Of a stretch of DNA of 64,000 nucleotides, positions 1 to 13,185 are shown one piece after another. Made by a program: the position numbers and the translations under genes. The DNA is from Canna indica (Eukaryota > Streptophyta > Magnoliopsida > Zingiberales > Cannaceae). Position 1 is the first letter of the stretch. Each line of letters begins with the position of its first letter. A model generated the notes under the pieces. It did no database searches, was not told the origin of the DNA, and worked only from the letters and a program-made list of their open reading frames with translations. The stretch is taken from NCBI GenBank assembly GCA_034359265.1, contig CP136890.1, positions 97,241,501 to 97,305,500 on the forward strand. Reading direction: 5' to 3'.

Positions 1-904
1 AACTTTAGATCTTCAGCTATGTTGAAACATCATATTTAATGCAGTTCCCCATTCTTTATAATATTCAATTGATAAATTGATGCAGTTTAGAAATATGCAA
101 TTGACAAACTTCTCATAACATAAGATTTCTTGACATAAATTTGGATACAGTCATGCAACCAACTAGATTTCTATCATTTTGATTAAAGCAAATCCTTTTG
201 TGTTGTTGTTTTTGTCTTAATTGATATCAGAATGTGATATAAGGTGGTGCTTTCTCATGTGAACAAGGTTTCTTCTGTTCCAAAGTGCTAATAGTCTATG
301 CTTAAGTTTTCTTGCTAGTTGCTACTGAATTATCTCCACTGTATAGTTTAGAGGGTGCATCCTAGGACGTTGAAGTTGCATTCATGTACTAAACTTCCTT
401 CTGTTTCTTGAGTCAACTTCATATTCAGTTCTCTAAAATCACCACTTTCAAGTCTAGACAAAAGTGACAAAATACCTGTTCATCTATGAATGCCGACCAG
501 GTTGAAAGTGCTTCGGTAAATTGGTACTAGTTTGCTAAGGAGTAATGTGAGCATCTACACTATTCCATTGTTTAATGCTATGTATTTCTCAAGTAAAATT
601 CTTTGCATTAAAGGTTGACTCAGCTAAATCAAACTCAATATGTTGATGCGAGTTTGTGCATGCATCATAGTCAACCTGAGACCTGATTGGAGCTTGTTTT
701 TTTCTCCCTTTCCTCTATTTCCATGCATCGTCATTTTTTCTAGGTATATTGGTATTGTTTCTCCTATGTGTTTATATTTATACGTATCCTTCCATTTATC
801 ATAAAAAACCATATCTTTTTATTAGAGATCAAAGTAGATATTCCATGTTTTCCTGTCATGTTATCACTTTTTCATAAACAACATCAACAATTTGCCTTGT
901 GGCT
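1..904. other. AT-rich spacer, no gene seen
   Basis: There is no open reading frame longer than about 60 codons, and none resembles a known protein. Composition is that of intergenic or intronic plant DNA. It could be an intron or UTR of a gene lying outside the window; I see no splice pattern that proves this. Confidence 0.5.
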
Positions 905-1419
905 TGTTAAAGTCCCACATTGGTTGTGGTTGTGGTCTAGATAACCTTTAAATAGATTGGACAATCCTCCCCCCTTCAGCTAGCTTTTGGGGTGGAGTTA
1001 GGTCAAGGCGGATTTTCTAACATGGCATTGTTATTGGGTCATCAGCAGAATTTCACGCTCCAGATGTGGATCCTGGGCGCGAGGGGATGTGTTAAAGTCG
1101 CACATTGGTTGAGGTTGTGGTCTAGATAGCCTTTAAATAGATTGGGCAGTCCTCCCCCCTTAGCTAGTTTTTGGGGTGGAGTTAGGTCCAAAACTGATTT
1201 TCTAACATGGTATCAGAGTCAGGCCTATTGTTGATATGAGGCCACCCACGGAACTTCAAGCTTCGGATGTGGATCCTGGGCTGCTGGGCATGAGAGGGGT
1301 GTGTTAAAGTCCCACGTTGGTTGAGTTTGTGGTCTAGATAGCCTTTAAATAGATTGGACAATTCTCCCCCTTGAGTTAGCTTTTGGGGTGGAGTTAGGTC
1401 CAAGGCTGATTTTCTAAGA
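905..1419 (+). mobile_element. Tandem TRIM retrotransposon, three LTRs and two internal domains
   Basis: Three direct repeats of exactly 118 bp lie at 905-1022, 1090-1207 and 1302-1419. The first two begin TGTTAAAGTC and end TTCTAACA, so they have the TG...CA ends of LTRs; the third ends TTCTAAGA. The internal pieces are only 67 and 94 bp and code for nothing. The second starts with a primer-binding site, and purine-rich tracts (GAGGGGATG near 1081, GAGAGGGGTG near 1292) precede LTR2 and LTR3, as a polypurine tract should. The flanks TGGCT (900-904) and TGGTT (1420-1424) differ at one base and may be a decayed 5-bp target duplication. This is a non-autonomous miniature LTR element. The LTR-internal-LTR-internal-LTR form is the usual product of recombination between LTRs. 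Confidence 0.82.
1208..1225 (+). other. Primer-binding site for initiator tRNA-Met
   Basis: TGGTATCAGAGTCAGGCC follows LTR2 with no gap. Its first 11 bases match TGGTATCAGAGC, the known complement of the plant initiator tRNA-Met 3' end used by many plant LTR elements. The equivalent site after LTR1 (1023, TGGCATTGTTATTG) is degenerate. Confidence 0.8.
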
Positions 1420-4192
1420 TGGTTATAGCTCTAAGATCACTAGAACAAAAACAAAAGGTTTTGCATTAGATATTCTGAATTTCAGTGTATAAACAATTAA
1501 ACATGGACTATTTAATGCACACTTAACCTGTTGTTTTAATTTCATTTTTTTCTAGTTTCCAGATTGATTTATTGAAGTCCTTAAACTGGGAATACTGATG
1601 AAACAACTATAAACAATGGTCTGATAGTTGTGGTCTTTAGGTGATAAATAGAGACTGAGGGAAACCAGGAGGTTTCTTTAAGTTCATATCTCCTTGGTGA
1701 AAAGGCCAAGCTTGTGCAGAAAGCAAGCAACTTTTGCCGAGGACACCAAACCACTAAGTGCTTGTGTGTCTATGTATGAGGGGTCACCCTCAGGTAACGA
1801 AATTCACTTAAATAGTATTGCTGCATTATCATTAAATGTCGAATTGCCTTCTTTGGAAGCAATTTTGTGGCCATATATCATATGTCAAACCAACTTTTTA
1901 AGGAATGAATTGTTGTTTAGATCTGCATAGGGCCAATTATTTATTTTACATCAACATAATGTCTTGTTAAAAGGAGAAAAGGAGCCATTACTGTTGCTAA
2001 TCTCTCATTGGTCGATCGTCGGTCGACCGTCAAACTTTGATCGATAATTGCCTGCAGCGCGCTTCGATCTTCGTCTTCTTGGGAAGACGCGGTTGCGTCT
2101 TCCCATATGTCTCGAGATGCGCGTGAGACACAATTTTTTTAATAAAAAAGTATTTTTATATTTATTTTAAAACGGGTAACCTGACTACTCGACTAACCGA
2201 CCGACCCGATTTCAGGCGGGTCGGGTCAGATCGGGTTCAAAAAAATTTACATCCAAACCCGACCCGACCCGGTTGCTTGTTGGTCGGGTTGGGCTGATTT
2301 TTTCTCCAAACACAACTCGACCTTTGAACAACCCTAAGCGCATCGACCAACCTCCTTCCCTTTTTTGGTTTCGTGCCAATCTTATTGCAGACGTCGTGCG
2401 CTATTCGACTTGGAACCCGAAAATATTTCTCCATGAAATCATTAGTTCTATGTTTGTTATCATCGAAACTAAGATTAAGACATGTTGAAATTCTTAAGCC
2501 AACAGTAACCGTCCATTATTCCACTCGTTGCCGCAAATTCAACTCTTGGAATTGTCACTTTAGCCTCCTCAAGATTGAGCATCACTCCTTCGGCCTTGAT
2601 CTGTTTGACAATAGCGCCCACCCGTCTTCTCCGTGAGACATATATCCTCACCCATCACTTTGTGCCATCAATTTTGCTCAAGTTGCCTTCCCATGCTGAT
2701 TTCCTTGCTTGCGGCCTCCCCTTATACTAGTTACCACAGCCACCACTACACCACTTACACCCTTAATTTATCTTCCCCTCACCTCTATCCCCTACTCTCT
2801 TTCAGCAACATCATCAACCTACATCTGCAGTGCTGGAATCAGTTTATAATCATTGCACCAAGGGCAGATGATCCAATAAAGCCACTTTGACAATCACTAG
2901 ACGTCTGGATTATCATCCTCAATGGCTGATTTAGTCTTCTTTCTGTTCATCAGGTAGCTTACCTCTTTTCGACTGATAAAAAAGAACCCCTATCATTTTC
3001 ACAATGACTCTTACTGAAATATCAACTAGATCTGAGGCCCCTGAAGTTAAATTTGAAATTTTTGAAAATGAAGTCGCTGCTGCCCTTAAAGATGGAACGA
3101 CTACTATAAGTACGAAATTGAACACATTACTTTCACTAAAGGAGGATACTGTTGAGAATTTGCATCGGCAAATTGCACAACTAAGATCTAACAAAGAGTT
3201 GTGTTCTAGCAGGTAGATGTTTCAATCCAATTCGATTTATGGCTATCCATCATTCCCATCCATAGACTTGATTTCATTGCGCAATCCTTCTTATTCCTTC
3301 AAGTTTTTTGAGAGTTATAACAAGCAGATTTGAGGGTTCTTTGCTGATACGAGGCATTAGTTTTCACTAGATAAAGAAGCTTATAAATGGCATGTTAATT
3401 TCACTTGCAAACTAAAAGATCGAGGAGGAAATTTTACTAATATTTGTATGCATCAAAAGTGTTCGCAAAAAGTTCTTTCAAGAGATTTCTTGATTTCATT
3501 TATATTTTTAGGAAGATTTATTATGTTACTTATTTATATGTCTTGCTAACAAAATTTGATACTAGTCCAATTCTCAATGTAAAGCATTTGCCATTTTACC
3601 AGGAGACCCTTGATCCCCTTTTCCTGCTAGTTGAATTTTTGATAAGGAACTTGATGATACAGGACCAAACATACTCTATTCAAACTCATTGTAGTTGAGT
3701 TTGAGTGTAAGAGAACTAAGCAATCACAATATCCAATTAAAGGAAACCGCCAATTTTTGGTCTTATTCTAGGCCCTAACTAAGGGTTAATTTTTAGTTTT
3801 CCTTCATTGCCTTGATTTAATGCTTTAGTTTTATTTCCTTAGTCAATTTTCTTTATCTAGCGTAGGTATTTTCTTATTTATAAGGATTATACTCTTCAAT
3901 TACTGTAGCCCTTAAGGATTCTACATTCTTTGTACGGGCCAACTCAACAAGGATTTAGGGTTTAGGACTATGTTGATGGATAACCCAGACCAAGCTACGC
4001 AAATCTTCACAGACAAGAAGATCATGGTTGAGATATCAATTAATGGTGACGGTGTACAGTAGCATGCCACCACTAGAAATGTCAGATTCAAGTGCATGTC
4101 TCTTGGGGAACCTCAAATTCCTTGTGAGCAACATCTTTTTTACCAACCAGTGTCATTGGAAATGGTTCTTGATGTGGATGGGACTATGAGAT
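1420..4192. other. Spacer with unassigned exon-like stretches
   Basis: Mostly AT-rich. Three stretches look more like coding DNA than their surroundings. At 1694-1930 (+) an open frame includes EDTKPLSACVSMYEGS and runs to a possible splice donor, CAG|GTAACG, near 1795. At 3004-3216 (+) a 70-residue open frame looks like a coiled coil (LKEDTVENLHRQIAQLRSN). At 3970-4062 (+) an open frame starts MLMDNPDQATQIF. I recognise no family and cannot join them into one transcript. They may be decayed exons. A GGGTCGGGT-type palindromic patch lies at 2180-2300. Confidence 0.3.
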
Positions 4193-4428
4193 AGGACGAC
4201 CTAAGAGAAGGTTAGACAGTTGAATAGTTGATTACCTTTCATTAATTTATTATAACATTTTGGGAAGTTTTCCTTTGTTACAATAAATTAGTGCCTATAA
4301 ATGGGCTTGGTACTAAAATGGGACGACCTAAAAGGTCTCACAGTTGATTACCTTTCATTAACTCTTTATCTTTCATCTTGAGAAGTTTTCCTTCGTTATA
4401 ATAAGTTAGTGCCTAGAAATGGGCTTGG
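4193..4428 (+). repeat. Imperfect tandem duplication of about 115 bp
   Basis: Copy 1 (4193-4310) and copy 2 (4320-4428) share blocks in the same order: GGACGACCTAA, CAGTTGA...GATTACCTTTCATTAA, AAGTTTTCCTT and GTGCCTA.AAATGGGCTTGG. The copies differ by small indels and substitutions, so the duplication is not recent. No coding content is seen. Confidence 0.75.
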
Positions 4429-6050
4429 CCAAACAGCATGGGGCAGGTTCATGACGTAGCTAATCTCCAATTTTTCTTATTGCATTTTCTTCTCTATCAT
4501 GTAAACTATTTGCTGTTTTTTTCTTTGCTCAAATTTGAGAAAACCCTTGTAGAGGATCTAAACACTAACGTTTTGCCTACAATCTTTAACAAGATGGGCA
4601 GAAAATAACTTATAATACTGATGGAGACCATGGTTCCTAATTAACTATCTCTAGATGTAGGATGCCTATGATTTTGAATTGGGTTAAAAGATTAGAAGCA
4701 CAGACTGCCTGCAACAAATTGCCAAGGTAAAGGTGATTGTTTCTCTTTTTGCTGGTCGTTTCGAGCAGTTGGTGTGGACTGTGGAGTACATCGGTAACAT
4801 TTTGGTTATAGTGAATTGTGTCAAAATCACTATAGAAATATTTGAATGATTTTGTACCTCTTTGTTCTGGAGGCATGTTCGGAAACACGAAAGGTTTAAC
4901 AAACTAGTATAACAAATGATTTTCTATGTTATGACTACAATCGTAATTGCAATTTGTTTATTAAAGCAGAATGAGGTAAATCTCAAATCTATTTGCAAAA
5001 TTAAAGTTGGTTCTGAATTTGGCTTGGGCATAGTGATTGCTATTGAGGTTTAATTAAAGATTCAATCTTTTTAATTCATGTCTTTGTACTGGTAATATTT
5101 ACTTCTATGACCATCCTTCCTGGAAAGAGTTAATGCTACTTTTCCTCTGTACCTGAATGTGGATTTTGAGACTGCTCGATCTGTTGTAATTATTAGAAGC
5201 TAATGTTAGGTGGACTTTAAAGTTGGCTCAATACTGGAGTTTGCCGAATCTATCCAATGCTTAGTTTTGTCCATTACTCCTTTAGCTGTTCGGAGTCACT
5301 TGAGTTAATGTGCTTGTCTGGTGCACATTTGCTTGACATTTAGTCAGTAACTTTTAGTTATTGTCTGATGCAAAGGTGCTTAAATTGTTTCTTCCATTAA
5401 AGTTTGGGTTCTCTTAGGAGCCAGAATGATAAATGTCAGACTCAGACACCGTTGTTTCTATCGTAATTGATAATTTATGAAATGAAGTGGCTACAATGTT
5501 TTAAATCAGCGACTTGTTTAGTTGTAATTCTGGTTTCTGCCCTTCCAATTTGTAGTTAGTTCTCATTGTATGACCTGTGCTTGTTCGAAGCCTCTAATGG
5601 GGGTTTTATATAATTGTGATGTGAGCTTTAATGAAACAAAGTCTTAATATAAGGGATGGGTTAAAAACACATAATGTGGGAACTTTTCCAAAACAATGGG
5701 CAGGCAACAGTCAAATAAAATGAAGGCTTTTAGAAGAGTCTGGCTTTCTCAGCCCTATCAGACCACAAGCCTCTCTCATATCCCTTTTTTTTATTATGCT
5801 CATAGCCCAAGATGTGACGGAGGCTGCGTCGCATGATTTCCCATCCACGGCGGCACAGTGCTTCTACCAACCCAACGCACACCAGCTTTTTAGCTTTGCA
5901 GAATGCAGACTCCTTGCACATGCCGTTGCCTGCCACCAAAAGGAATCTTTCGCGTCTCCCAATCCCATTACACCAGATTACAAAACACCAAAACAAAAAC
6001 AGGAAACAGAGAACAAAAACGCAGCACCACCACCACCCACCACCGCCTGC
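4429..6050. other. Spacer and 3' flank of the IQD gene
   Basis: AT-rich with no supported gene. The last 200-300 bases up to 6050 lie downstream of the stop codon of the minus-strand IQD gene and probably contain its 3' UTR. Confidence 0.5.
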
Positions 6051-8050
6051 TCAACGGAGCCACCGCCGGAGATCCGTCGTCGAGGACGGGGACACCTCGC
6101 CCCCTACGCTCTCGTTGCAGGAGGACGACACGTTTGAGCGGTGCTCCCCTGCGTACCGCCCCGCCGTGCTCTTGAAGCTCGGGCTCCGCAGGTTCTGCGA
6201 GTACCCGTAAGCGTCCGGCGCCGGGAAGGACAGCCGCTTCTTGCCGGAGCTGCACCGGTCCCGCTCCGGCGTCGCCGGGCGCTGCCTCGGCGCACTCTGG
6301 GATCGCACCCTCGCCTTGGCCGACTCCGTCGCCGCCATGTAGTTCGGCACCGACGGTGCCGTCGCCGATTGATGCTGCCGCGACGCGCCGGCGCTCTGGT
6401 GGTAGTAGCTCGGCGTCTGGGCGGCGGAGAAGTTCCTGTCCTCCCGCCCGCAGCGAGGGCTGGCGGAGCGGACTTGCAAAGGTCGCGTCTTGGACGGCGA
6501 TGGCGTGATGGGCGACTGGGTTTGGTAGTTATGAGTGCTGGCGCGGTGAATGGGGGAGCAAGGGTGCTGCGGTACCGGTGGCGGTGTCTGGCGGCGGGGG
6601 TTGGCAGGGGCGGAATGGGAGAAGGGTCTAGCGGTGTCAATCTCCAAGGTCTTGATAGGATCCCTGTGGTCGGTGGAGGTTCGTGTCCTGCTGCTGGCTC
6701 TGGTGTCAAAGGACGACCTCGATGCAATCCAGCGATCGGTCCACCGGATCGGTCTCTGGTCTCCGGTCGACGCTGCGTCCCCGTCTCCATCTTCGTCGAG
6801 GGAGGGCGAGGGATTCCGATCCGATCTCCAGAGCTTTCCCATAGGTCGAACATTTGATGTCAGTACTATAAACAGAAAAAAACAGAGGAAATGACCGGCA
6901 TTGGAGCTTACTTGATGAGAGAAAGCGTAGGAGAGAGCCCTTTCTCGTTTCATAGCAGCATCCTTTCGGCATTGCAGCATCGCTTGGATCTCCTCGATGG
7001 TTCTCGGACGGTCGTCCCAATCATCTGCAAAGCTGCTTCCATCCCTAGACTGCTTCTTCCATTAAGAAGTAAACATAAGCAAGAAGAAGCCTTTTATTCG
7101 AGGAAGACGAAGAAAATGTTGGATTTTTGGGAAAGAAAAGTTACCATGGATCTCCTCTCGGCAAGCTCCTGGAGGTATTTGGAATCCCAGAGGGAGGTGT
7201 CGCAGCTGAAGGACGACTTGTTGCTGCCGCGTGAGACGGCCGCCGAAGATTCGTGGGCGAGCCGCATGCGCTGGTCTCTCACCCTGGCCTGAACTCTCAC
7301 TAGAGCTTGCATGCATCTCAGCGTCATGTTCGCTTGCTTCCGGACGTTGTGACCCCTCACCAGGGCTTGGAGCTTCACGAGTCCCTTCAGAGCCCGCAGC
7401 GCTCTCCTCGCCTTAATTCGCACCCCAAAACAAAACCCACTTTTCAGCACACCATCTGTTTGCCCTAAAATCAACAAGGAGAAGCGGAACGAGAGAAAGA
7501 GAGAAACTGTACCAAGTATCCTCGAAAGGCAGTTTGGATGACGACGGCCGCCTTATCGTAGTTGACGAAGCTAGCAGAAGGCCCGGTCAGGCGCACCATT
7601 TCCGCCGCCGCCTGCGCCGTCGCCACAGCCGCCTGTGCCGTTGCTGCGGACGCAACGGCCAGGGCGAAGGCTTGCCTTTGCTCCGGTGTCACCGCCGGCG
7701 GCGCCGAAGGCGCCCTCATTTGAGTCGCTTGCTGCTGAGACGAGGGCGGCGTCGGCGGCTGCTGCTCGTGCGCCGCCGACGACTTCCGAAACAGCCATCT
7801 CCTCTTCTCCCTCTTGTGCTAGCGGCAGACGAAGTTACCAAGTAAGGAGAAAATGACACATGTTCCTGAGAGGCGAACAAAGACGAGAGATGCAAATCAA
7901 AGGGATCAGGATATAAAAACTAACCTTCTCTTCCTCCTCCTGTTCCGGTTCTTCCCGCTGCCTCGAGGTCTTCTTCTCGGAGTCCTTGGACGGAGATCTA
8001 AACGCCCGTTTGACCGCCGTCAGCCACGAGCTGCTCCCCTTCTTCCCCAT
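6051..8050 (-). CDS. IQD: IQ67-domain (IQD) calmodulin-binding protein, five exons
   Basis: Predicted coding exons on the minus strand are 8050-7925, 7818-7513, 7411-7145, 7049-6912 and 6833-6051. All junctions are phase 0 with GT donors and AG acceptors, giving about 539 aa. The N-terminus [20 protein letters not shown] is typical of the family. The IQ67 domain (about residues 132-200) opens with [13 protein letters not shown] at the end of exon 2 and continues as [20 protein letters not shown] in exon 3, so an intron splits the first IQ motif, which is the hallmark of IQD genes. Exon 4 carries [20 protein letters not shown]4005-like segment lies at about residues 420-485 ([19 protein letters not shown]). 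IQD proteins bind calmodulin and often act as scaffolds at microtubules, the plasma membrane or the nucleus. Exon 2 could instead start at 7812 (two residues fewer), and the exon 5 acceptor (GGAAAG|CTC) is weak but keeps frame. No in-frame stop was found. Confidence 0.93.
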
Positions 8051-8300
8051 CCTCCTGATGGCGCATCTACACCGTTACCAACGATAAAGCCGAAGCCCGC
8101 AACAGTAAAATCAAAAAGAGGAAGAGAACCCCAACACAACCACAGCAGCAGCACTTTGCTTTCACCCGTCCATGTTAGAATCTCTTATCAACTCAGTCTT
8201 AGAAAGAGAGAGAGAGAGAGAAGGGGTTTTGGCTCGGCAGCTAACTCGGCTCGGTTTACGAAGTGAGTCACAGTGGACGAGCTCTAAATGTCTCCTCTGG
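8051..8300 (-). promoter_or_regulatory. Probable 5' leader of the IQD gene with GA tract
   Basis: Directly upstream of the IQD ATG on the minus strand. It contains a pure GA/CT run at about 8205-8221, common in plant 5' leaders. I cannot fix a TATA box or transcription start. Confidence 0.4.
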
Positions 8301-11300
8301 GGCCACAAATTACACGCTGCTCTACATGAATCCATGTGGAGGGCGAAATAAACAAAAGTGTGTATAAACGTCAGATGGTGAGTTGGATTCGATCCAAGCA
8401 TGGAGGCATATCTTGTCACCCAGTACGCCAATGCGTGTACATGTATAATATCGTGTACTTGGATACTCGAGGGGGAGATTTTTATGAGACAGCGCAGCGG
8501 AGGAGGACGTGATATTGTTTGATAGACCGGGCGATTTAATAAAGCGTAGCGTGCGGTCAGGTGCAGGAAAGTTAGTGTCTGTACGAAACAGAAAGAGGAA
8601 GGTGAGGCTTTACGTTTGGAGAAGATCACAAGCATCATCCCCATGGCGGAGGACAGAGATGATGTATGTGTGTGTATTTAATGAGAGCGCATGTCATTTC
8701 AATATCTCGATGGAGAAATCGAAAGAGGTGGAGGTAAAGAGGCGAGCTGAGTTGTCGGCACGTGAGTTCGCAGGGAAGGGAAGAACAACAAGGGCCACCT
8801 CTTTTATTTTAAGTTAATTGACATGGATCCCATGACCACCCACCCTTTGTGAATTGTGATCCTCGATCTCTTTCTCTTAGTTGGAAAGTGGAAACTGCTC
8901 TTCATCACACTCCGCTGACACACTGAGATTTCGCTTGCCAATTGCCAACCAGATGCTGCAACCGAGCTTCTTTTTTCATCCTCCTTCTTTATCCTTTTCT
9001 CACTCTTTTTAAAAATAGAATTTTTATCAGTGATGAATCGATAACACGTTTCTCGCATTTGATAGCGACAGTGGCCGGAGCAAGAGATAATGGCGATATA
9101 TAGCTAGAAATTCTTGGAGGGAAGCCAAAACTGAGCTTGGGGGGAATTGGAATTCCTGGGTCTTTTTCCCTCCCTTTTTCGCACGAATTTCCATAAATAT
9201 ATTTGGAGTTATGCTAAATTCCATGGACGGTTCTCTTGTGAATTTGTTATTTGCGAAGCGGACCACAAAGCGGTCAAAGCAGGCGGTCAAAGAGAAAGCC
9301 GCCAGTGGGAACCATCAGGCATCAGCCATGGTTGTCGAGGGGGGAGTAGTGACTAGTGAGTACATATATTAGTTTTGGAGTTATGTAGATGAGGCTGGGC
9401 ATGGGAATTCCAAATACTATTATATTACTTTTGCGCATGTTGAGATCTCGTTGGTGCATTAAGCAAAGCTTCATTCTTTATACTGTCTTGGCTCAGGATA
9501 TGTTTTGTTGTCAGCCATTATTGGCATTGATAAGCATCCTAATGTGAAAGACGGGAGAATATAAAATAGGGAATGGGCCCTCGTTTATAATAATAAAGCC
9601 TCGATCCAGATCCGTTAACCTGCCTGCTTCACTCGACTCTCATTTTCGAATTTTCCAACTATTACAATTTTGACCCGAGTGGCCATTAGCAATCAGCCGC
9701 ATAAACTTTTGTGCGGTGCCACCGCTTGAAACTTGAGGCTCTGTCTCTATCCTAGAACTAAGGGTTCATGCACTTACATTTCTTATTTATACTTTATGAA
9801 TTATATACGACACTAATTTTCATTTAGATACATTCTTTAATTAAATTTTATAACACGTACCTAGACGCAAAATATATACACAATAAACTAACCAAAAACT
9901 GATGATTTCAGGCAACATACCTATAGCCTACAGATTTTTTTCCTAAACTAAAATATGAAAATTTAAAATTCTCAAAATCAAAATATAATATCTGAAATTT
10001 TTAAAATCTGAATCAAATTAAAAGAATACTCAAAATATTTTTGTAATTTTAAGTGATCATTTTGATTATAAAAATGCATTCTAAAATTTTAAAAAAATTA
10101 TAATAATTATAAATTAATGAATGATCTTTTAAATATTTTTTTTAAAATTTTTTAAGATGTATTTTCATGGTCAAATAATTTTTAAAAAATTTTATGATTA
10201 TTTTAATCATAAAAATACATTCTAAACTTTAAATAGTTTTAATAGTTAAAATTAATAATTGAATTACAAAGTTAAAAATAATCTAAATATATCTGTCGAA
10301 CACTCAATTGAGTGGTTCAAGAATTTTAAAATTGCTGCACACAATAAAGTAACGTGAGAATTAATTATAAATGGATAACCTAAGTATTATAAGCGCCCGA
10401 TTGGTACATTATCGATTAAGATTATTGAGAATCTAAATTATCATTCAAATAGATTATTATTTTTAAAATTATCGATAATATTACATTATCATGTTTGGTA
10501 TGTACTCGTAATCTCGCTAGTAATTCACATTATCTTGTTTGGTATAAAAAATAATTATTAAAAAAATTATATTTATAACTAAAATACCCTCAAAGAAAAA
10601 ATAAAAAATAATTTAAAATAAAATAAAATTAAAAAAATAGAAGAAAAAAAATAGGGATTATCAATTTATTATGAGATGAGGCGATTTTTTTCTATGTCAA
10701 TAAAGAGTATTTTAGTTGGGGATACTTTTATCAAAAAGAAAAAGAAAATAATATTATCACCTTACTGGTAATCCACATTGTCATCGATCTCCTTCCTTGA
10801 TAATATAGATTATCACTTGAGTGATAATCTAGATTACTATAGACATTCAGATTATCAATAATATATTTCAATCAAATAATGGAGGGAAGCTAACTCGAGG
10901 TGAGGCAAGATAGCAAATATTACTTACCTCAAAAAGTGGAGTGATTTGGGAGGAGAGGTATCATTAAAACTTACAAAAAAAATTTGTTCAATTTTGACCA
11001 TTATTATTGTTGAAACAAACATAAAATTCTTCTCCCATCTTCTCATCTTCGACCAAACAAGATGGAGGAAAAATATTTCTGCCTACCCCTTGTCATTGTT
11101 GAACCAAACACAATATACTTTCCTTCCCTTCACTCATGTCACCCCAAGCTACCTCCTTTCCCGTCCCCTCCTGGAACCAAAGATAGTGTTACTTTTTGTC
11201 CAGGCTTTCTACATTGGTAATTTGGTATAATAGATTGATAAGCTCTTAATTAGGAGAGTAAGATAATGTTAAATCCTTCTTTCTAATTCATGAGAAAAGA

Positions 11301-12220
11301 AGAAGAATGATAATCTAACGGAGCCGATGTAATTTTAATTAAGATTATCAATAATCTATTTAGATTATCTCATATCAATGCTCCATAATTTAGTCTTTTT
11401 GTGACCAGTTGTTCATAGCATTTATTTATAAATTAAAAAATATTAGACGTCTTTGCTATTTTAATATAATACCCATCAAGTTGTGGCCTCTAATACTTAA
11501 TCTTACGAATTAATTAGACGAACTCGTATTATAAATACACGCATATCCAAGCATGTAAATATTAAATGCATTTTAAATAGGATAACAATTAAAACTTGGG
11601 ATTGATATGCTTATGATTCACAAGTAAAATATATATAATTTGACGGAGATCAAGCCGGGATAATATATACTATAGCGCAGAGAATCATAACCGTTCAAAG
11701 TTCAGTTCAATTGAAAAAAAAAAGTTCCATTTATATGTCATTTGGTTCACACAAATTAGAAATAAATTTAATATTATTTATGAGTTTACTACTTAATGAT
11801 AAAAATATATACGTTTAGTGGTATAATAATGATTTACAATTTTTAAAAATTAACTTTTAATATATTATATGATTTAACTATCTCCTTTGGAAGACACTTT
11901 CAAAAATTAAAATGTCATCCATTTAAATTTATAATAGTATTATGTTATTGCAAAATACTTTTTTAATTCCAATATAATAATATGATATTAATTATAATTC
12001 CGAATAATATGTACAATCATAATATTGATATGTAAAATTAATAATACAATATTGTACCGGTTTACCTATATATGCTATAATTATATATTAGATAATTCAT
12101 AAAGTTGCGAACACAAAAAAAAAACAATTAAATAAATTAGATAATTTTGTACTTTTATATATTACAATGCACAAGACATGGAATGTACCAAACAAGGGAG
12201 GAAATTTTTACTCAGTTCTT
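8301..12220. other. Intergenic, AT-rich, no gene supported
   Basis: 8.3-9.7 kb is mixed-composition DNA probably including the IQD promoter. 9.8-12.2 kb is over 70% A+T by eye and holds only short open frames. Repeated AGATTAT/ATAATCT words at 10390-10540, 10800-10870 and 11335-11380 suggest a decayed terminal-inverted-repeat transposon, but I could not align clean ends. Confidence 0.4.
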
Positions 12221-13185
12221 TTTTTTTTTCCGAAAAAGATAATGCATTTAAATAAAATCGACAAAGCCTGAGCAAACTTTCTCGCCTAGCTTTATTTGCT
12301 GCCCAATGAGCAATTTTATTTTCTTCCCTAAAGCAAAAAGAGAATCCTTCACGATTACAAGCCCTCATCAAAAATTGAATGTCCTTAACAATGATATTAA
12401 TCATCCAAGGAGGGTTAACAAGATTACAAACAACATCCACCAATAATTTTGAATCATATTCAACAATAATTTTTTGTAGATTTCTATACAGGGCCTTCCA
12501 AAGTTAAAATGTTATCATCCAACAGCTTTACTCCAATTGCACGTAAGCACATGCCCCTCCTATTTCGAACAATAATTCTCAAACCTCCGGTACAGTTATC
12601 TTAACGAGGCATCATAATTAATTTTAAGATAATTCATTGCTGGTAGAATCCATTTGACCAATGATCGATTAACTCTAACGATGCCCTTAGATAATTTTCT
12701 TGACCAATAACTATTGGTGAAACATAAAATTTTATTCATTAGACACTGGGGGGTAAGTTGCCTAGCCTCAAGAAGCTTAAGGTTCCTAGCGTACCCGAAG
12801 AAGCAACATGAGTTAGCAACAAGGGTGTTGAAAAAGTCAATACAATGGTTTGACCTAAGAGAACTCTCTAGCCAATCACCAGATAAACAATTATGATGAT
12901 TGGCAAGAAACAGACCAATTTTAGCAGAAATGAGGTTCCAAACTGTGCGCGCATACTCACAGGAAAAAAAGAGTTGGTCATAAGTTTCAGTAGAGTTGTT
13001 ACAATTAGGACCTTAGGGGATGAAATAAGTTGGGGATGAAATACCAATGTGAAGGAAACCTAGATCTAGTAGGCAATTTTTTATGAAAAACCTTTCAACA
13101 GAAAATAATGACCTTAGGGGCCGTTTTAAATTTCCAAAGGTGTTTCCATGAAATAGAAGTTGCCAATACACGGTGACTCCTCACT
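12221..13185 (-). mobile_element. 3' end of a decayed LINE (zf-RVT and RNase H-like region)
   Basis: Read on the minus strand, about 13185 onward gives WKHLWKFKTAPKVIIFC, a stop, then KVFHKKLPTRSRF. This matches the zinc-binding region after reverse transcriptase (zf-RVT) in plant LINEs, with a conserved Trp replaced by TGA. Further on come ETYDQLFFSCEYARTVWNLI and, at 12443-12162, FREENKIAHWAANKARRE, which is characteristic of the RNase H-like (RVT_3) tail. The element ends in a run of 11 T on the plus strand (12221-12231), i.e. a poly(A) tail on the minus strand. The 5' part is missing. There are several stops and frameshifts, so it is dead. Confidence 0.75.

Noticed and set aside
6104..7856. 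Several long open frames on both strands opposite or overlapping the IQD exons (e.g. 6141-6857 plus, 6104-6853 minus)
   Set aside because: They are Arg/Pro-rich shadows of GC-rich coding DNA. The minus-strand spliced frame carries IQ67 and DUF4005 motifs with matching splice phases.
10386..11390. A 1-kb terminal-inverted-repeat transposon
   Set aside because: GATTATC-like words recur at both sides, but the ends do not align cleanly and no target duplication is visible; AT-rich chance matches are likely.
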